Shown: piece after piece, positions 32,200 to 43,974 of the stretch | Position numbering within the stretch: the stretch's first letter is position 1 | Layout of the letters: each line of letters begins with the position of its first letter | Assembly (NCBI GenBank): GCA_029237695.1 | Contig: CM055269.1 | Coordinates: 29,980,956-30,044,955, forward strand | Length of the DNA stretch: 64,000 nucleotides | Direction: 5' to 3' | DNA from: Conchocele bisecta | Taxonomy: Eukaryota; Mollusca; Bivalvia; Lucinida; Thyasiridae | Made by a program: the position numbers and the translations under genes | Notes under the pieces: generated by a model | The model's database searches: none | Told to the model about the DNA's origin: nothing | The model's input: only the letters and a program-made list of their open reading frames with translations

Positions 32200-32690
32200 T
32201 AAAGGCATGTGTGAAATATGAAGACGCTTGGTGAAAGGAAACAGAAATTACAACAAATTTACCCCTTGGTTAAGTTTATGAAAACGTGGATTTCTACAGG
32301 GCGGTAGAGGACCATTAGAGTAATGCCCATGCGAGGAAACAGCTATTATAAGACTTTATTTCCTGAGCGTTAAAGTTTTTGACACACTAAAGTATGTGAC
32401 CTTCACCCTGGGCTTATTGGGGCTGTATGCACGTGGAATTATCACAGGGCGATTGAGGACCATGAGAGCAATGCGTGTATGAAATATGATGCAAATATTT
32501 GCAAGGAAACAGAAATTATAAGTCGTTTACCTGAGCGTCAAAGTTTTTGACACCCTAAGTATGTGACCTTGACCCTGGGATTATTGGGGGCGGTACCAAT
32601 GTGGATTTATCACAGGGCGATGGAGGACCATTAGAGCAATGTGTGTATGAAATATGAAGCAAATCTGCGAAAGGAAATAGAAATTAAAGA
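32200..32690 (+). repeat. about 175-bp tandem of the CTTGACCCTGGG repeat
   Basis: GGAAACAGAAATTA, ACCTGAGCGT-AAAGTTTTTGACAC, TATGTGACCTTGACCCTGGG-like, GTGGATTTATCACAGGGCG and GGACCATTAGAGCAATG recur two to three times with divergence. Related to 15,270-15,525. Confidence 0.75.
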
Positions 32691-32757
32691 CATGAAAGTT
32701 TTGTGAGGGACAGGACAAGGGTAACACTAAATGCCCCCTCCACTATCATAGTGGGGA

Positions 32758-32985
32758 TGATGATGAATGGTGTTTAATGGCCTATCAACAGCTAAGGTCA
32801 TTTAAGGCCGGGCCAATGGGATGTATTTACCCGTATTCAACCTGTCTACAATGAGGGAAATTCCCAATATCAGAACTCAATATTTACATAACTATATATT
32901 CAGTCCTGAAATTAGAATATCCTGACTGGTGCAGGTCCATACCGCACCAGAGTCACTTAGCTCTGCTCCAAAGTAATAGGATTAG
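32758..32985 (+). repeat. dispersed GGTGTTTAACGGCC repeat copy
   Basis: Contains GGTGTTTAATGGCCTATCAA, AAGGCCGGGCCAATGGGATG, GGGAAATTCCCAATATCAGA and TCCTGACTGGTGCAGGTC. A near-complete copy of the family at 6,255-6,478. Confidence 0.75.
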
Positions 32986-33185
32986 CTATATTAAAGGTTA
33001 TTACTTCTTAATGGAGCATAACCAAGGTGTGTAATCACGTGGTCACGACTATAACAACAACAAGAAAAATCGCCTCCGCTTCGAATTTGTATTCTTTTAT
33101 ATTTTCCTTATTATATAACGGATTACGATGTCATATGGAGCACCAAACGCGTATTGTTAATCTGCGTTTGGTGGTATTCTTACAT

Positions 33186-33309
33186 TTGCCCAAACATCTA
33201 CGGTTGCTGTGGAAAATCAGTTACCGTATCGGAGTTGACGGAAGTTCCAGTGATACCGTACACTTGATTTGTTTATTATTTTTCACAGCAACGGTAGATG
33301 TTTGGGCAA
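33186..33309. repeat. 26-bp inverted repeat pair
   Basis: 33186-33211 (TTGCCCAAACATCTACGGTT...) pairs with 33284-33309 with one mismatch. Probably the ends of a small fold-back element. Confidence 0.75.
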
Positions 33310-33587
33310 TGTTGCAATTGCTAAATCTTAGTCAAACTCAATTAATCACGCTTCTATATACCAATAAACAAACTTCTTTTTCAATATTTCAATTGCTAAA
33401 TCTTATACTGTTTACTTATACTTATTCTGTGTACGTTTTGACCACGTTTGTGTACACTTTGACCATGACTGCTGTGACAGAGGTTTGTGAAAATTGCACG
33501 CTTAATCTCTTTGAAACTGCGATGACCATTAATAAACACATTATACATGTATACAAACACGTTAAAATATGTGACCTACATATATAC

Positions 33588-33613
33588 TGTATATATATAT
33601 ATATATATATATA
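33588..33613. repeat. TA microsatellite
   Basis: Continuous TA dinucleotides. Confidence 0.9.
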
Positions 33614-33864
33614 AATTAAAATAAACACTTTGCTGCGATTTAAAATTTCATCAATATTATCACTGCTTGTGGATTCCCAGGAAGATTTCCATATATAAAA
33701 CAAATAATTAACTTTCGCCAGTTATATTGTAATAAACATGTTTTGGCAGCGCATGAAAAAAAAAAGGTTTTGCTCCGAATTATTGAAAATAAAAATGAAC
33801 AGCAGACGACCAACCCCCAAGGATCATTTTTTGTTGGAAAATTATAATTATTTTCTTTGTTTCC

Positions 33865-33936
33865 CAGTATATGTTGTTACCACTCACTAGAACCCTCAAG
33901 TCGAGACAGTTCAAATGAGTAGTAACAATATATCCT
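33865..33936. repeat. GAACC/CGAGAC hairpin, degenerate copy
   Basis: ATATGTTGTTACCACTCACT pairs imperfectly with GAGTAGTAACAATATAT around CAAGTCGAGACAG. Related to 35,176-35,243. Confidence 0.6.
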
Positions 33937-34449
33937 TTTGAGAAGAAATGAAAAAAAAAATGATTTTTTTTCCCCCACAAATGTTCAAATCACTCTAGTT
34001 GTATAACGGCTTTAATCAAAAACATGTAATACATTTCAGAAAATATCTTTAAATTCAATTGTGTTTGCATCAGAATAAAACATAATGGGACATCTAAATA
34101 ATTTGTAATTCACAATTTTCCTATGGTAGGTTAAGCATAATGGAGTTTCAGTTTGGGACATTGACGATATAAAGATTTGACTTTCTATTCTGTGTACGTT
34201 TTGACTTGGTTACGTTTTGACCCGGAACCATCTATAAATAGCTATCATGCTATGTCACTGAAAAGATTGCGTGGTATAAATATTAATTTTAAATAGATCT
34301 GAACTAAATCATACGTTGGCAGAACATAAGAGTCTCCAGTCGAGACGATTCTTATGTGATGCCAAAACTTGTTTTAGTGATAATAAATATGATAAAAATG
34401 ACGAAAATAGACAGAACTTTGTTATGAATTACAAGGCCTGTGATCATTG

Positions 34450-35487
34450 GTAGCTGGTCAACTCGTACCCAGTCCATGTCGTACCCAGTCCATGTCGTAC
34501 CCAGTCCATGTTGTACCCAGTCCATGTCGTACCCGGTTTGGTCATCTCGTACCCACATCTTGGTCATCTCGTACCCATACCCTACCATCTCGCACCCATA
34601 GTAATTTTGTATATGTTTTTATTTATTTTTATTTCTTTAATTTTATTTCATTCCAGGTACTGTTTTATTATTTAAAACAATGCATATATTATTTAATATG
34701 AACGAAGCTTATATTTAAGGGTGTGAATTGGTTCTAGAGGTGAAAATAATAGCCACGTATCGTAACGATGCCATTCCAATGAAATTGCACCACATATTTT
34801 AATAGTTTTAAGACAGAAATACTCAAATAAATAAGTGTCATCTGCTGCACATATTTGAACTATTTTCAGCAATTATTTTACCATGAAAACAGTGAATATA
34901 TGTTGGAATTTACGAGCAATTCGACACAAGCAAATGGCACTTATAGGTTTTCTTTTAAGTGTTCCCGGGATCACAAAGTTTGGACTGGGTACGAGATGAC
35001 CCCTTTAATACGTATAATATATACATCAACTTTTGGCCAAAACCAATCGACGTAGGCCTACTATTCAATTATTATGTAGCAATGGCATTAACCCATTGCA
35101 TTTGGAATACGCTTTTAGGAGGAGTATGTAAAATTCAAACTTTTTTTAATATACTTTTTTTATTTTCCATCTAAAGTATATGTTGTGACCACTCATTTGA
35201 ACCGTCTCGACGAGACGGTTCAAATGGTGGTCACAACATATACATAAAAGCATAAATATGAAAATTATTCAAAATTTTCTTCTTACTAATAGTGTATCCT
35301 CAGAATGTAATGGGTTAAGATCAAATTTCAAGTCTAAATATGCATAAAAAGCAATTTCTTTTATATATGTTATTTGGACTGGGTACGAGATTACTTATTT
35401 TTTCGTACCTATGGGTACGAGATGACCAAACCGGGTACGACCATGGACTGGGTACGACATGGACTGGGTACGAGATGACCCCCGGAA
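34450..35487. mobile_element. about 1.04-kb non-autonomous element with GGGTACGA terminal arrays
   Basis: The left end (34,455-34,590) has about eight TCGTACCC units, several spaced as TCGTACCCAGTCCATG. The right end (35,376-35,483) has the inverted counterpart (ACTGGGTACGA, CCGGGTACGACCATGG). An internal ACTGGGTACGAGATGACCC is at 34,985. Subterminal repeats in inverted orientation suggest multiple transposase-binding sites. The interior has no coding frame I can support and includes the 35,176-35,243 hairpin. Confidence 0.65.
35176..35243. repeat. 68-nt near-perfect palindrome
   Basis: GTATATGTTGTGACCACTCA pairs with its complement ending at 35243, centre CCGTCTCGACGAGACGG. The same centre motif family occurs at 33,865 and 34,325. 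Confidence 0.85.
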
Positions 35488-36059
35488 CCTGATAATTCAT
35501 GCCATGCAGATTATATAAACGTTGTCATGCATATTTGAATTACAAATGTTAGTGAAAACGTATTAGGAGACGCGCATACAACAATATACTTACATGATAA
35601 TCGATGATAATCCAGATCCTTTGTCTAATATTGAAACCGCTCGATTTCGCTTCGAAGATAAAGAGAAATGGCGCAATAATAATTAAATATAACCTTTGGC
35701 GAAAAGCTCCGAGATGGTTCCGAATGATTTGAATGAGTCATTTGGCTGGATACCGGCGTCTTCCTCACCGGTATGCATTGGCGCGGGAACCAGTTCCTAT
35801 GACATCTGACATGCACGCTAATAAATCTCCTGCGATCACAGGAGATAATTTGCACCAGACTGCAGTGGACTACTATGTATGTACGCCAAGCCCAACATAA
35901 CATGCATAAGTAATCGTCTATGATATCAATTATTACTTTACATGGCATAAACATGGAACCAGCCTACTAAAGTTTACACTAAATTATGTTGGTATGAAAT
36001 CCAGGTCTGCAGCTCGTTCATTCATGGCGTATCTATATGTTGACATCAATAGATCTACT
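35488..36059. other. non-coding spacer
   Basis: No gene seen. A 109-codon minus frame at 35625-35954 has no recognisable features. Confidence 0.3.
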
Positions 36060-36069
36060 GACAATGAGT

Positions 36070-36342
36070 CGCCTTTTAGCAGGTACCAATCACGACCGGT
36101 ACCAGACGTTTATTCGACATCGCAAACGGACGTTGTTCCGAGGTCGTACTTCTGACATCAACCCGACGTTGTATTTGTGTCGCGACGAACTATGACTAGC
36201 AAACAATGTCGTACGGACGTCGTATTTACGACGTCATTTCAACGTCGGGGTTTCGACGTCGGATTGACGTTGGATTTGAGTAGCCAACGTCGCGACCTAG
36301 ATACAACATATATACAACGTTGTACCGACGTCGTGTGTTTGC
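36070..36342. mobile_element. ACGTCG-rich block of a DNA-transposon relative, cutting the gypsy element
   Basis: Irregularly spaced ACGTCG/CGACGT/AACGTT motifs (for example TCGTACGGACGTCGTATTTA), ending TGTGTTTGCTGGGA. Such motif-dense terminal regions are known from non-autonomous DNA transposons in marine invertebrates. It begins exactly where the gypsy RNase H frame stops (after QTDP). Confidence 0.5.
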
Positions 36343-37416
36343 TGGGATCTGTCTGCAATGTGAGTGGCTTCTTACTGTCATAGTAAGATAAGACTGGACT
36401 CTGAGTAATGAGGTCTTTGACCTTTCGGAAAGCTGTCTTGGGGTTTGTCCCAGGAGAAAATCACGTCCTTGACAAGCAGCTTGCGCATAGGGCTGGTGAT
36501 TTCTGCCAAGTTTGGGGCAAATTTGGACAAATAATTTATCATGCCCAAGACTGTTGCACGGCGGGTCTATGTCTCTGATAGCAGACACTTTTGCAGAGTC
36601 AGGTTTGAGACCATCTGAGGTCAGGAGATGTCCAAAGTACTGGACATCACTGACTCCTACATCTAATTTGTCTTCATTCAATTTGATACCACTCTCAGAC
36701 ATGCGACGCAAAACTTCATGCAAATTTTGGTCATGTTCATGACGTGTACGAGCATGTACAATGACGTCATCAACTATGGACACAACGCCGTTTAGACCCT
36801 CAAGGCACTCATCTAATTTCCGTTGGAACACATCTTGGGATGATTTCAGACTGTATGGTAGCCGTAAATAGCGGTACCGGCCGTAAGGAGAATTAAATGT
36901 TGCGAGGAACGAGCTTTCGTCCGATAGCTTGCATGTCCAGTAAGCTGACCGTGTGTCAAGCTTTGTATTGTACTGTGAACCGGCAAGTTCAGGCAGTATA
37001 TCCTCGAAACTTCGCATAGGATAATGCGGTCTGAGAATTGCTTTGTTAAGATCATGGGGATCAAGGCATATGCGAAGTTTGCCTGTTTGTGGTTTTTCAA
37101 CAATAACCATTGAATTTACCCAGTCAGTAGGCTCTGTGACCTTGGTAATAATGGATTGTTCTTGCATACGGTCAAGCTCTTGCTTGAGTCGATCACGTAG
37201 TGCGACGGGGACACGCCTCGGTGGATGGACCACTGGCTTGGCGCTAGGATCAATTTGAATGGTGAACTGGCCAGAAAACGTGCCTATACCTTTGAATACG
37301 TCGTTGTACTCAGATAAGACAGTTTTCTTGTCAAGGGGTTTGTCATCCGTATGTGTAGCCTCTACAGAGTATATCAGTTTGACAAGGTTAAGATCAAGAC
37401 ATGTATTGAGAGCCAA
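36343..37416 (-). pseudogene. Ty3/gypsy reverse transcriptase (left arm end), truncated in RNase H
   Basis: The frame from 37416 reads LDLNLVKLIYSVE, PVVHPPRRVP, LRICLDPHDLN, KLDTRSAYW (first Asp), LRLPYSLKSSQDVFQ, then SIVDDVIVHA (the YxDD site, residues about 213-221) and VQYFGHLLTSDGLKP. This is a standard Ty3/gypsy RT. After about residue 283 a shift moves coding to another frame (LGMINYLSKFAPNLAEIT, SWDKPQ, SPVLSYYDSKKPLTLQTDP). The element then stops at 36,342 at the ACGTCG block. RNase H beyond QTDP, integrase and LTRs are absent. Confidence 0.85.
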
Positions 37417-38062
37417 TATCGGCGATGTGAATTACATGGAAATCGATTGTTATGTCATTGTTATCACGTCTGCATGGCAAATTACAAAATCCGATGCTTT
37501 GAAGTATGCCACCATTGTAAGCGAAGAGTGGACATGGTGGTTTCTGTAAAACATGTTTGATGCCTAATTTATGATATATATGCGTTCAGGCAAAATGTTT
37601 ACTTGTGAACCTGTGTCAATTTTGAATGTGACATTAGATAATTTAGGGCCTACCTCGAGATCCACGTATGCATGACCATTTCTTACTGATTTCGTATCAA
37701 CACTATCAACAAAGAAATTTGATATTCCATCTTCAGTTCAGAATCAATATTTGGTGCACAATTGACAACATTGACGGATTTCCTAGATTTATCATGCTTC
37801 TTTTTACAGCACATAGAAGCAAAATGATTCCATTTGTGACAGTAATCACATGTTTTTTTTTTGCCCTTGGCTCTGCACGTTTCCGCTTTAGAGTGTTTGT
37901 ATCCGCAATTCCCGCACTATGATGTCGTCGGATTGTTCCCTTGGAACATTTGGACTGCCTTGTCCAATGTTAGGTCTGCACCCTCGTTGACGAGTCTTTC
38001 ACAAACTTTTGACGAGTTCGTCGCAAACACAATCCTGTCACGGATCATGTCGTCTGAATCTG
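37417..38062 (-). pseudogene. Ty3/gypsy gag zinc knuckles and protease (left arm)
   Basis: Minus-strand order: MIRDRIVFATNSSKVCERL, LTLDKAVQMFQG, two zinc knuckles (CGNCGYKHSKAETC-type and CDYCHKWNHFASMC), linker, FKIDTGSQVNILPERI. A TATA duplication after ILPERI shifts the frame, as it does in the right arm. A further shared shift lies at GATATTGGCTCTC, before the RT. The N-terminal gag is replaced at 38,062 by the 83-bp satellite. The copy is dead in both arms. Confidence 0.8.
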
Positions 38063-40190
38063 TAAATACGTGAACCGGTTGTCCGGTTGGAATTACCAGT
38101 AAGGGCCCCCTGGCATATAATACTAGTACACAGACAGGTGACTACACCGGGACCTACGTGAACCAGTTGTCCGGTTGGAATCCGTAGTAATGGCAACATG
38201 GGATCTATACACACAGACAGGGGGCTACACAGGAACCTACGTGAACCAGTTGTCCGGTTGGAATCAGTAGTAATGGCAACATGGGATCTATACACACAGA
38301 CAGGGGGCTACACAGGGACCTACGTGAACCAGTTGTCCGGTTGGAATCAGTAGTAATGGCAACATGAGATCCATATACACAGACAGGGGACTACACTGGG
38401 AATGGAATGGAATGGTGCTTAACGGCCCATCAACACAAAAGAGTATCATTTAGGGCCAAGCAATTTAGATGAACAAGAAATAATTGTAAAATCAAAGCAT
38501 GTTAGATATGGTAGACTACACCGGGACCTACGTGAACCAGTTGTCTGGTTTGAATCAGTAGTAATGGCAACATTGGATCTATATATACAGACAGGGGGGC
38601 AAACATGGACCTATGTGAACCAGTTGTCTGGTTTGAATCAGCAGGAATGGCAACATGGGATCTATATACACAGACAGAGGGATACACAGGGACCTATGTG
38701 AACCAGTTGTCTGGTTGGAATCAGTAGTAATGGCAACATCGGATCTATTTTTTATTTTTTTTTTACATTTTGTATTTCCTCGTTGTTTTTATACATGCTG
38801 TAGCATGATCATTTGTTCAGCTAGATACTTGTTACATGTAAAACTATTCTTATTATATGAAAAACTGATCTTTTTCCCAACTTTTATGAAAACGCCACGA
38901 AATTCCTAATTCCACGGGTATGGGTCATGTTCCCAAAATGGGGAAAAAAACGCTGAATATTATACACAGACAGAGGGCTGCACAGGGACCTACGTGAACC
39001 AGTTGTCTGGTTGGAATCACCAGTAATGGCCACCTGGCATATATATACACAGACAGGGGACTGACTACACAGGGACCTACGTGAACCAGTTGTCTGGTTG
39101 GAATCACCAGTAATGGCCACCTGGCATATATATACACAGACGGGACTACACCGGGACCTACGTGAACCAGTTGTCTGGTTGGAATCACCAGTAATGTCCA
39201 CCTGGCATATATATACACAGACAGGGGACTGACTACACAGGGACCTACGTGAACCAGTTGTTTGGTTGGAATCACCAGTAATGGCCACCTGGCATATATA
39301 TACACAGACGGGACTACACCGGGACCTACATAAACCAGTTGTCTGGTTGGAATCACCAGTAATGGCCACCTGACATATATATATACATGTACACAGACAA
39401 TGGACTACACCGGGACCTACGTGAACCATTGTCTGGTTGGAATCAGCAGGAATGGCAACATGGGATCTATATACACAGACAGGGAACTACACAGGGACCT
39501 ACGTGAACCAGTTGTCTGGTTGGAATCATCAGTAATGGCCACCTGGCATATATATATATACAGACAGGGGACTATACCGGGACCTACATGAACCAGTTGT
39601 CTGGTTTGGATCAGCAGGAATGGCAACATGGGATCTATATACACAGACAGGGTCTACACAGGGACCTACGTGAACCAGTTGTCTGGTTGGAATCATCAGT
39701 AATGGTCACCTGGCATATATATACACAGACACGGGACTATACCGGGACCTACATGAACCAGTTGTCTGGTTTCAATCAGCTGTAATGGCAACATGGGATC
39801 TATATACACAGACAGGGGACTACACAGGGACCTACGTGAACCCGTTGTCTGGTTGGAATCAGTAGTAATGGCAACATGGGATCTATATATACAAGGGGCT
39901 GTACATGGACTAACGCGAACCAGTTGTCTGGTTTCAATCAGCAGTAATGGCAACATGGGATCTATATACACCGACAGGGGACTACACAGGGACCTACGTG
40001 AACCAGTTGTCTGGTTGGAATCAGTAGTAATGGCAACATGGTATCTATATACACTGACCTCGGGGGCTACACAGGGACCTACGAGAACCAGTTGTCCGGT
40101 TGGAATCAGCAGTAATGGCAACCTAATGGCAATCTATATACACAGACAGGGTGCTGGCTGTACATGGACATTACGCGAACCAGTTGTAAT
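38062..40190. repeat. 83-bp satellite array, left arm
   Basis: Monomers of about 83 bp containing CCTACGTGAACCAGTTGTCT, GGTTGGAATCAGTAGTAATG, GGCAACATGGGATCTATATA and CACAGACAGGGGACTACAC. Two sub-variants alternate (GGCAACATGGGATC and GGCCACCTGGCATAT). Each monomer has an AACCAG-TTGT-CTGGTT hairpin. Roughly two dozen copies, interrupted by a GGTGCTTAACGGCC repeat fragment (38,400-38,515) and by non-satellite sequence (38,745-38,960). Long frames through it are repeats, not genes. Confidence 0.9.
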
Positions 40191-41073
40191 CACTAGTATT
40201 AAATGCACCCTCCCCCTTTGTATAAACCATTAAAGCCCCAGTAATAGCTGCGCAGTGCGAGGCAACATGGAACGTGAAATCCCCACTGTATGCCCACGGT
40301 AAAGGCACTTCCCTTCCCCAGGGATTTACATTGACTAATGCATAAACGGTGATCAGTATACACATGATACATGTGTAGACATCAAATTGTGTTTATCATT
40401 CTCAAATTGCAGCAGTATTTCTCGTTTCAAGGCTGGTAGAATAATTATAGGTGCTGCTGTCTTAGGATCTCACCATTGGCGCCCTTCTGAATGAGCGCAT
40501 AGACCAATCAGAATCCATGAAACATTTCCTTCCTAGTGACGCCTGTGGAGAGGTCCCTCAAAAGACAACATCACCTAATTATATGCAGATACTTGAAACT
40601 TGGATATGGAAAAGGTAGACCTGGCACACAAGAAATAAAACAATTCCTTTTCAATCCGTCATTTTAATCAAGTTAATGTGTGTGTCTTATTCTTTATTAG
40701 TCGCTGGTGTTTTCATAAACTTAATAAGTCCAGATATAGTTAATCATTTTAATATTGTACACAACTGTTCAGGCATGGGCTAATTACTTATGCAGCCGGA
40801 CCTCCTGGATATGGCAGGGAGCTCACTATAGCTAGGTGCCATATTTGGAACATGTATTTTTAGAATGAGCATAATTAGTATAGTTTGTTTCACTATTCCA
40901 AACATCTCCCCTCTTTTGCAAGAAAAGGTAAACACTTAGAACAACAAGTAAAAAGTTGCTGCAGAATGCAGCAAAGGATAATGCGCTGGCTGACAAGAAA
41001 TATTGTTGGACTACTGGGACATGAATTGGACAAAAGCAATTTGATTTTGAGAACTTATTTTTATTATTGAAAA
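40191..41073. other. non-coding left-arm spacer
   Basis: No supported gene. A 64-codon minus frame (40365-40171) is conserved in the right arm (60542-60736), but only because the arms are duplicates. Confidence 0.35.
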
Positions 41074-42110
41074 ATAAAATGCTTTCAACCCCAAGTAAGT
41101 AATTGAATGCGACTGATTCATGATCATTTTCACACCAATCAAATCATCAGAAAATGGTTTTCAGACCAGTCCATGTATGAAAAGAGCGTGTTTTTCTTTT
41201 AAACACATAAAAATTACTTGGAAACAGTGGAGTTCCTGATGAGACGGCTCGTTACGAGCCAGCTCATCTGGATCAACACTGTTTGCAAAACATGGCGTTC
41301 TAAGAGGCGAGAGGAGTTGAAAGGGTTAACAACACTAAATAAAGAGTATTTTAACTGACTAGAGGGCCGATATAAAATATGCATGCAGTTCCATCAACAT
41401 GCCGAAATAAAATATACATGTAGTACAGTAAGTCTAGAAAATGAAAATTAATCCTTTCAACCCCAAGTAAGTAACTGAATGCGACCGATTCATGATCATT
41501 TTCACACCAATCGAATCATCAGAAAATGGTTTTCAGACCGGGTCCATTTATAGAAAGATGGTGTTTTTCTTTTAAAATTACTTGGAAACAGTGCAGATCA
41601 TGATGAGATCGCTCGTTACGAGCCAGCTCATCTGGATCAACACTGTTTGCAAACATGGCGTTCTAAGAGGCGAGAGGAGTTGAAAGGGTTAACAACACTA
41701 AATAAAGAGTATTTTAACTGACTAGAGGGCCGATATAAAATATGCATGCAGTTCCATCAACATGCCGAAATAAATATACTGTAGTACAGTAAGTCTAGAA
41801 AATGAAAATTAATCCTTTCAACCCCAAGTAAGTAACTGAATGCGACCGATTCATGATCATTTTCACATCAATCGAATCATCAGAAAATGGTTTTCAGACC
41901 GGGTCCATTTATAGAAAGATGGTGTTTTTTCTATTTAAACACATAAACATTATTTGGAAACAGTGCAGATCTTGATGAGACGGCTCGTTACGAGCCAGCT
42001 GATCTGGATCAACACTGTTTGCAAACATGGCCTTCTAAAAGGCGAGTGGAGTTGAAAGGGTTAACCATACTAAATAAAGAGTATTTTAACTGAATAGAGG
42101 GCCAATATAA
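41074..42110. repeat. three-copy tandem repeat, unit about 365 bp (left arm)
   Basis: Starts near 41,080, 41,449 and 41,812, each with TTTCAACCCCAAGTAAGTAA, TGATCATTTTCACACCAATC and the palindrome GGCTCGTTACGAGCC, then GTTGAAAGGGTTAACA. The right-arm counterpart is 58,800-59,830. Confidence 0.85.
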
Positions 42111-42251
42111 AATATACATGTTTGGGCCATGGTTTGTTCTCAACCCCAATTTGTCATTCCATGACACAAATGTATGCGTATCCGTGCCGTATGAACTTTT
42201 TGTTATTCTGTCCATAAAATTTTCATGTTTGTACTGAACACTTTACATATG

Positions 42252-42649
42252 TCATGAGTGTGGACGTTTATGACACTTCATACACTGATCACACGAAATC
42301 GATACATCGCTATATTGTACCAGGTACAATGTTATGAAATGAAGAAAGGTAGTATTAATCTTTCTTTTTGATGAAACAATTGATGTAATTACACCGTTTT
42401 TGAACATGGCATGAGCATTCACTGGTTGTTTGGTAATGAGATAAGTGCTGAGTTCTGATGAAGAGATAAATGTTTTGAGCTCAGGTAGCTCAACAATTTG
42501 TTTGATATCCGGATAAAAAAGGGTTTGCTTGTTCAGCGACCCATCAAGTTCAATGATGACTTTTGCCGAGCAGTATTGGTTGTTGTCGTCAGAAGGGTCT
42601 TTGCACTGTGGGCACACCGACTTGTCGTTAAGTTTCTTGTTTCTACATC
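42252..42649 (-). pseudogene. OB-fold/zinc-ribbon-like terminal exon, left-arm copy (frameshifted)
   Basis: Acceptor TTTTCCAG at 42657-42650, exon from 42649. It is identical in plan to the right-arm exon at 58246-58541. One base is missing near the 3' end (AAAAAGAAAGATTAA instead of AAAAAGGAAAGATTAA), so the proper stop near 42,355 is skipped and the frame runs to 42252. The partner exon (43118-43281) also has an extra base. Either sequencing errors in this arm or a decayed allele. Confidence 0.6.
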
Positions 42650-43117
42650 CTGGAAAACAGAAGACATTGCATATATATAATGAAGTTTTAAAATCAGCAT
42701 TGATTGGATGCCCTCGAGTGCCATAGCACACGTGTACACACTGATGGACGTGATTTAACAATGTTTTTACATACATGTATTGTATCGCCGTTTGTGTGCT
42801 TTTTTGTACATACAGGTGAGGAATGGGATTCAAAACTGTCAATCAGACTAATTGAAAATTAATACAAGTTAATGACCTGTAAAACACACTGAGCAAAATT
42901 GCAAGGTTTTATTGCACATCATTGGGTTATGGGCAATAAGCATTCAAAATTTGAATGTTGTATATCAACTAATGAACGAGAAGTTAGTGCTACAAGCATA
43001 TATCGATTTATATTTGGTCGTTTATGGCCCCGGGGGCGGGGATACTAAGTCCAGTAAATGTTCTCTCACTATCGTGGTGGGCCATATATAAAACAGTAGC
43101 TGTTTTACAGTAATTAC

Positions 43118-43281
43118 CTGGTTTAGCACAACACTGATATAAATTGACTGACGCAATTCCCATTAATTTGAATTGTTGAGGAGCTCGAGCTGCTGCAGTT
43201 TCCAAACTGAAGTCGTCATCGACAATGTACCGGTAGTCATTTTCTTGTTGGCTCGTACGAAATAGTCTCGGTGGTCAGTAA
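43118..43281 (-). pseudogene. penultimate exon of the OB-fold-like gene, left-arm copy
   Basis: AG acceptor at 43283-43282 and GTAATTA donor at 43117-43111, as in the right arm, but 164 instead of 163 bases: CCAACAAGAAAATG has one more A than the right arm, which causes a frameshift to TGA. Confidence 0.6.
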
Positions 43282-43308
43282 CTAAAATGAATGTAACAGA
43301 ACATTAAA

Positions 43309-43706
43309 GGTCCCCCAAAGTGCAAACAAAAGCTTTTTTAACGGATAGCTAATGATAATATAAGGTAATTTCGAAAACCGTACCAAAAATTCTAACTCGG
43401 TCCAAAGTTATACAACTTTTAAAGTCTGCTTAATTTATGCAAATTTATGCAAATTTCATCCAAAACTAATTTTAAAAAATGTTTCGTGTTGAATTGATTT
43501 TAATGATTTTATTGCGACGCAGAAGAAACGTTTTTTTTAAATTAGTTTGGGAAGCAATTTGCATAAATTATGCAGACTTTAAAACTTGCATAACTTTGGA
43601 CTTGGAGTTGGAATTTTTGGGTGGGTACGGTTTGCGGCAATTAGCTTATATTATCATTAGCTATTCGTTAAAAAATAAAGTGTTTTTTTTTGCTCTTTGG
43701 GGGACC
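43309..43706. mobile_element. about 398-bp fold-back MITE, left arm
   Basis: GGTCCCCCAAAG at one end and CTTTGGGGGACC at the other. The whole element folds back imperfectly (AGCTAATGATAATATAAG... on both sides). It ends 27 bp from the upstream side of the 43118-43281 exon. Confidence 0.85.
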
Positions 43707-43974
43707 ATTAAGTATTTAAAACACAAAATTGTTGTTGAGAAATAAACTTGTTTTGTTTCTTGTGTTATGGTTTTAGCATATACAGTCGATTTTAAAATAT
43801 ATTTCAAAACTTGTTATACTGGTTGGCTAGTGTAAAATTTTCAGTTATTAATAATGTACATGTACAGATAGTTGCATTTAGCCATGAGTATAGTAATCTG
43901 ATGATTACAAACTATTTATATGGTATTAACCCTTTCACTGGTCACTAAGTAACTATCATGGTATATTCTATGTT

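Noticed and set aside
34352..34588. Minus-strand frame with repeated Gly-Tyr-Asp-Met and Trp-Val units
   Set aside because: Translation of the GGGTACGA terminal array, not a protein.
38062..40190. CRISPR-like array
   Set aside because: Units are contiguous degenerate satellite monomers without unique spacers, in a eukaryotic context.
38884..40233. Frames of 140-180 codons in the satellite arrays (also 61,370-62,131)
   Set aside because: They repeat the same peptide once per 83-bp monomer and exist only because stops are rare in the unit.
42498..42739. Plus-strand frames opposite the OB-fold-like exon
   Set aside because: Antisense shadows of the spliced exon.
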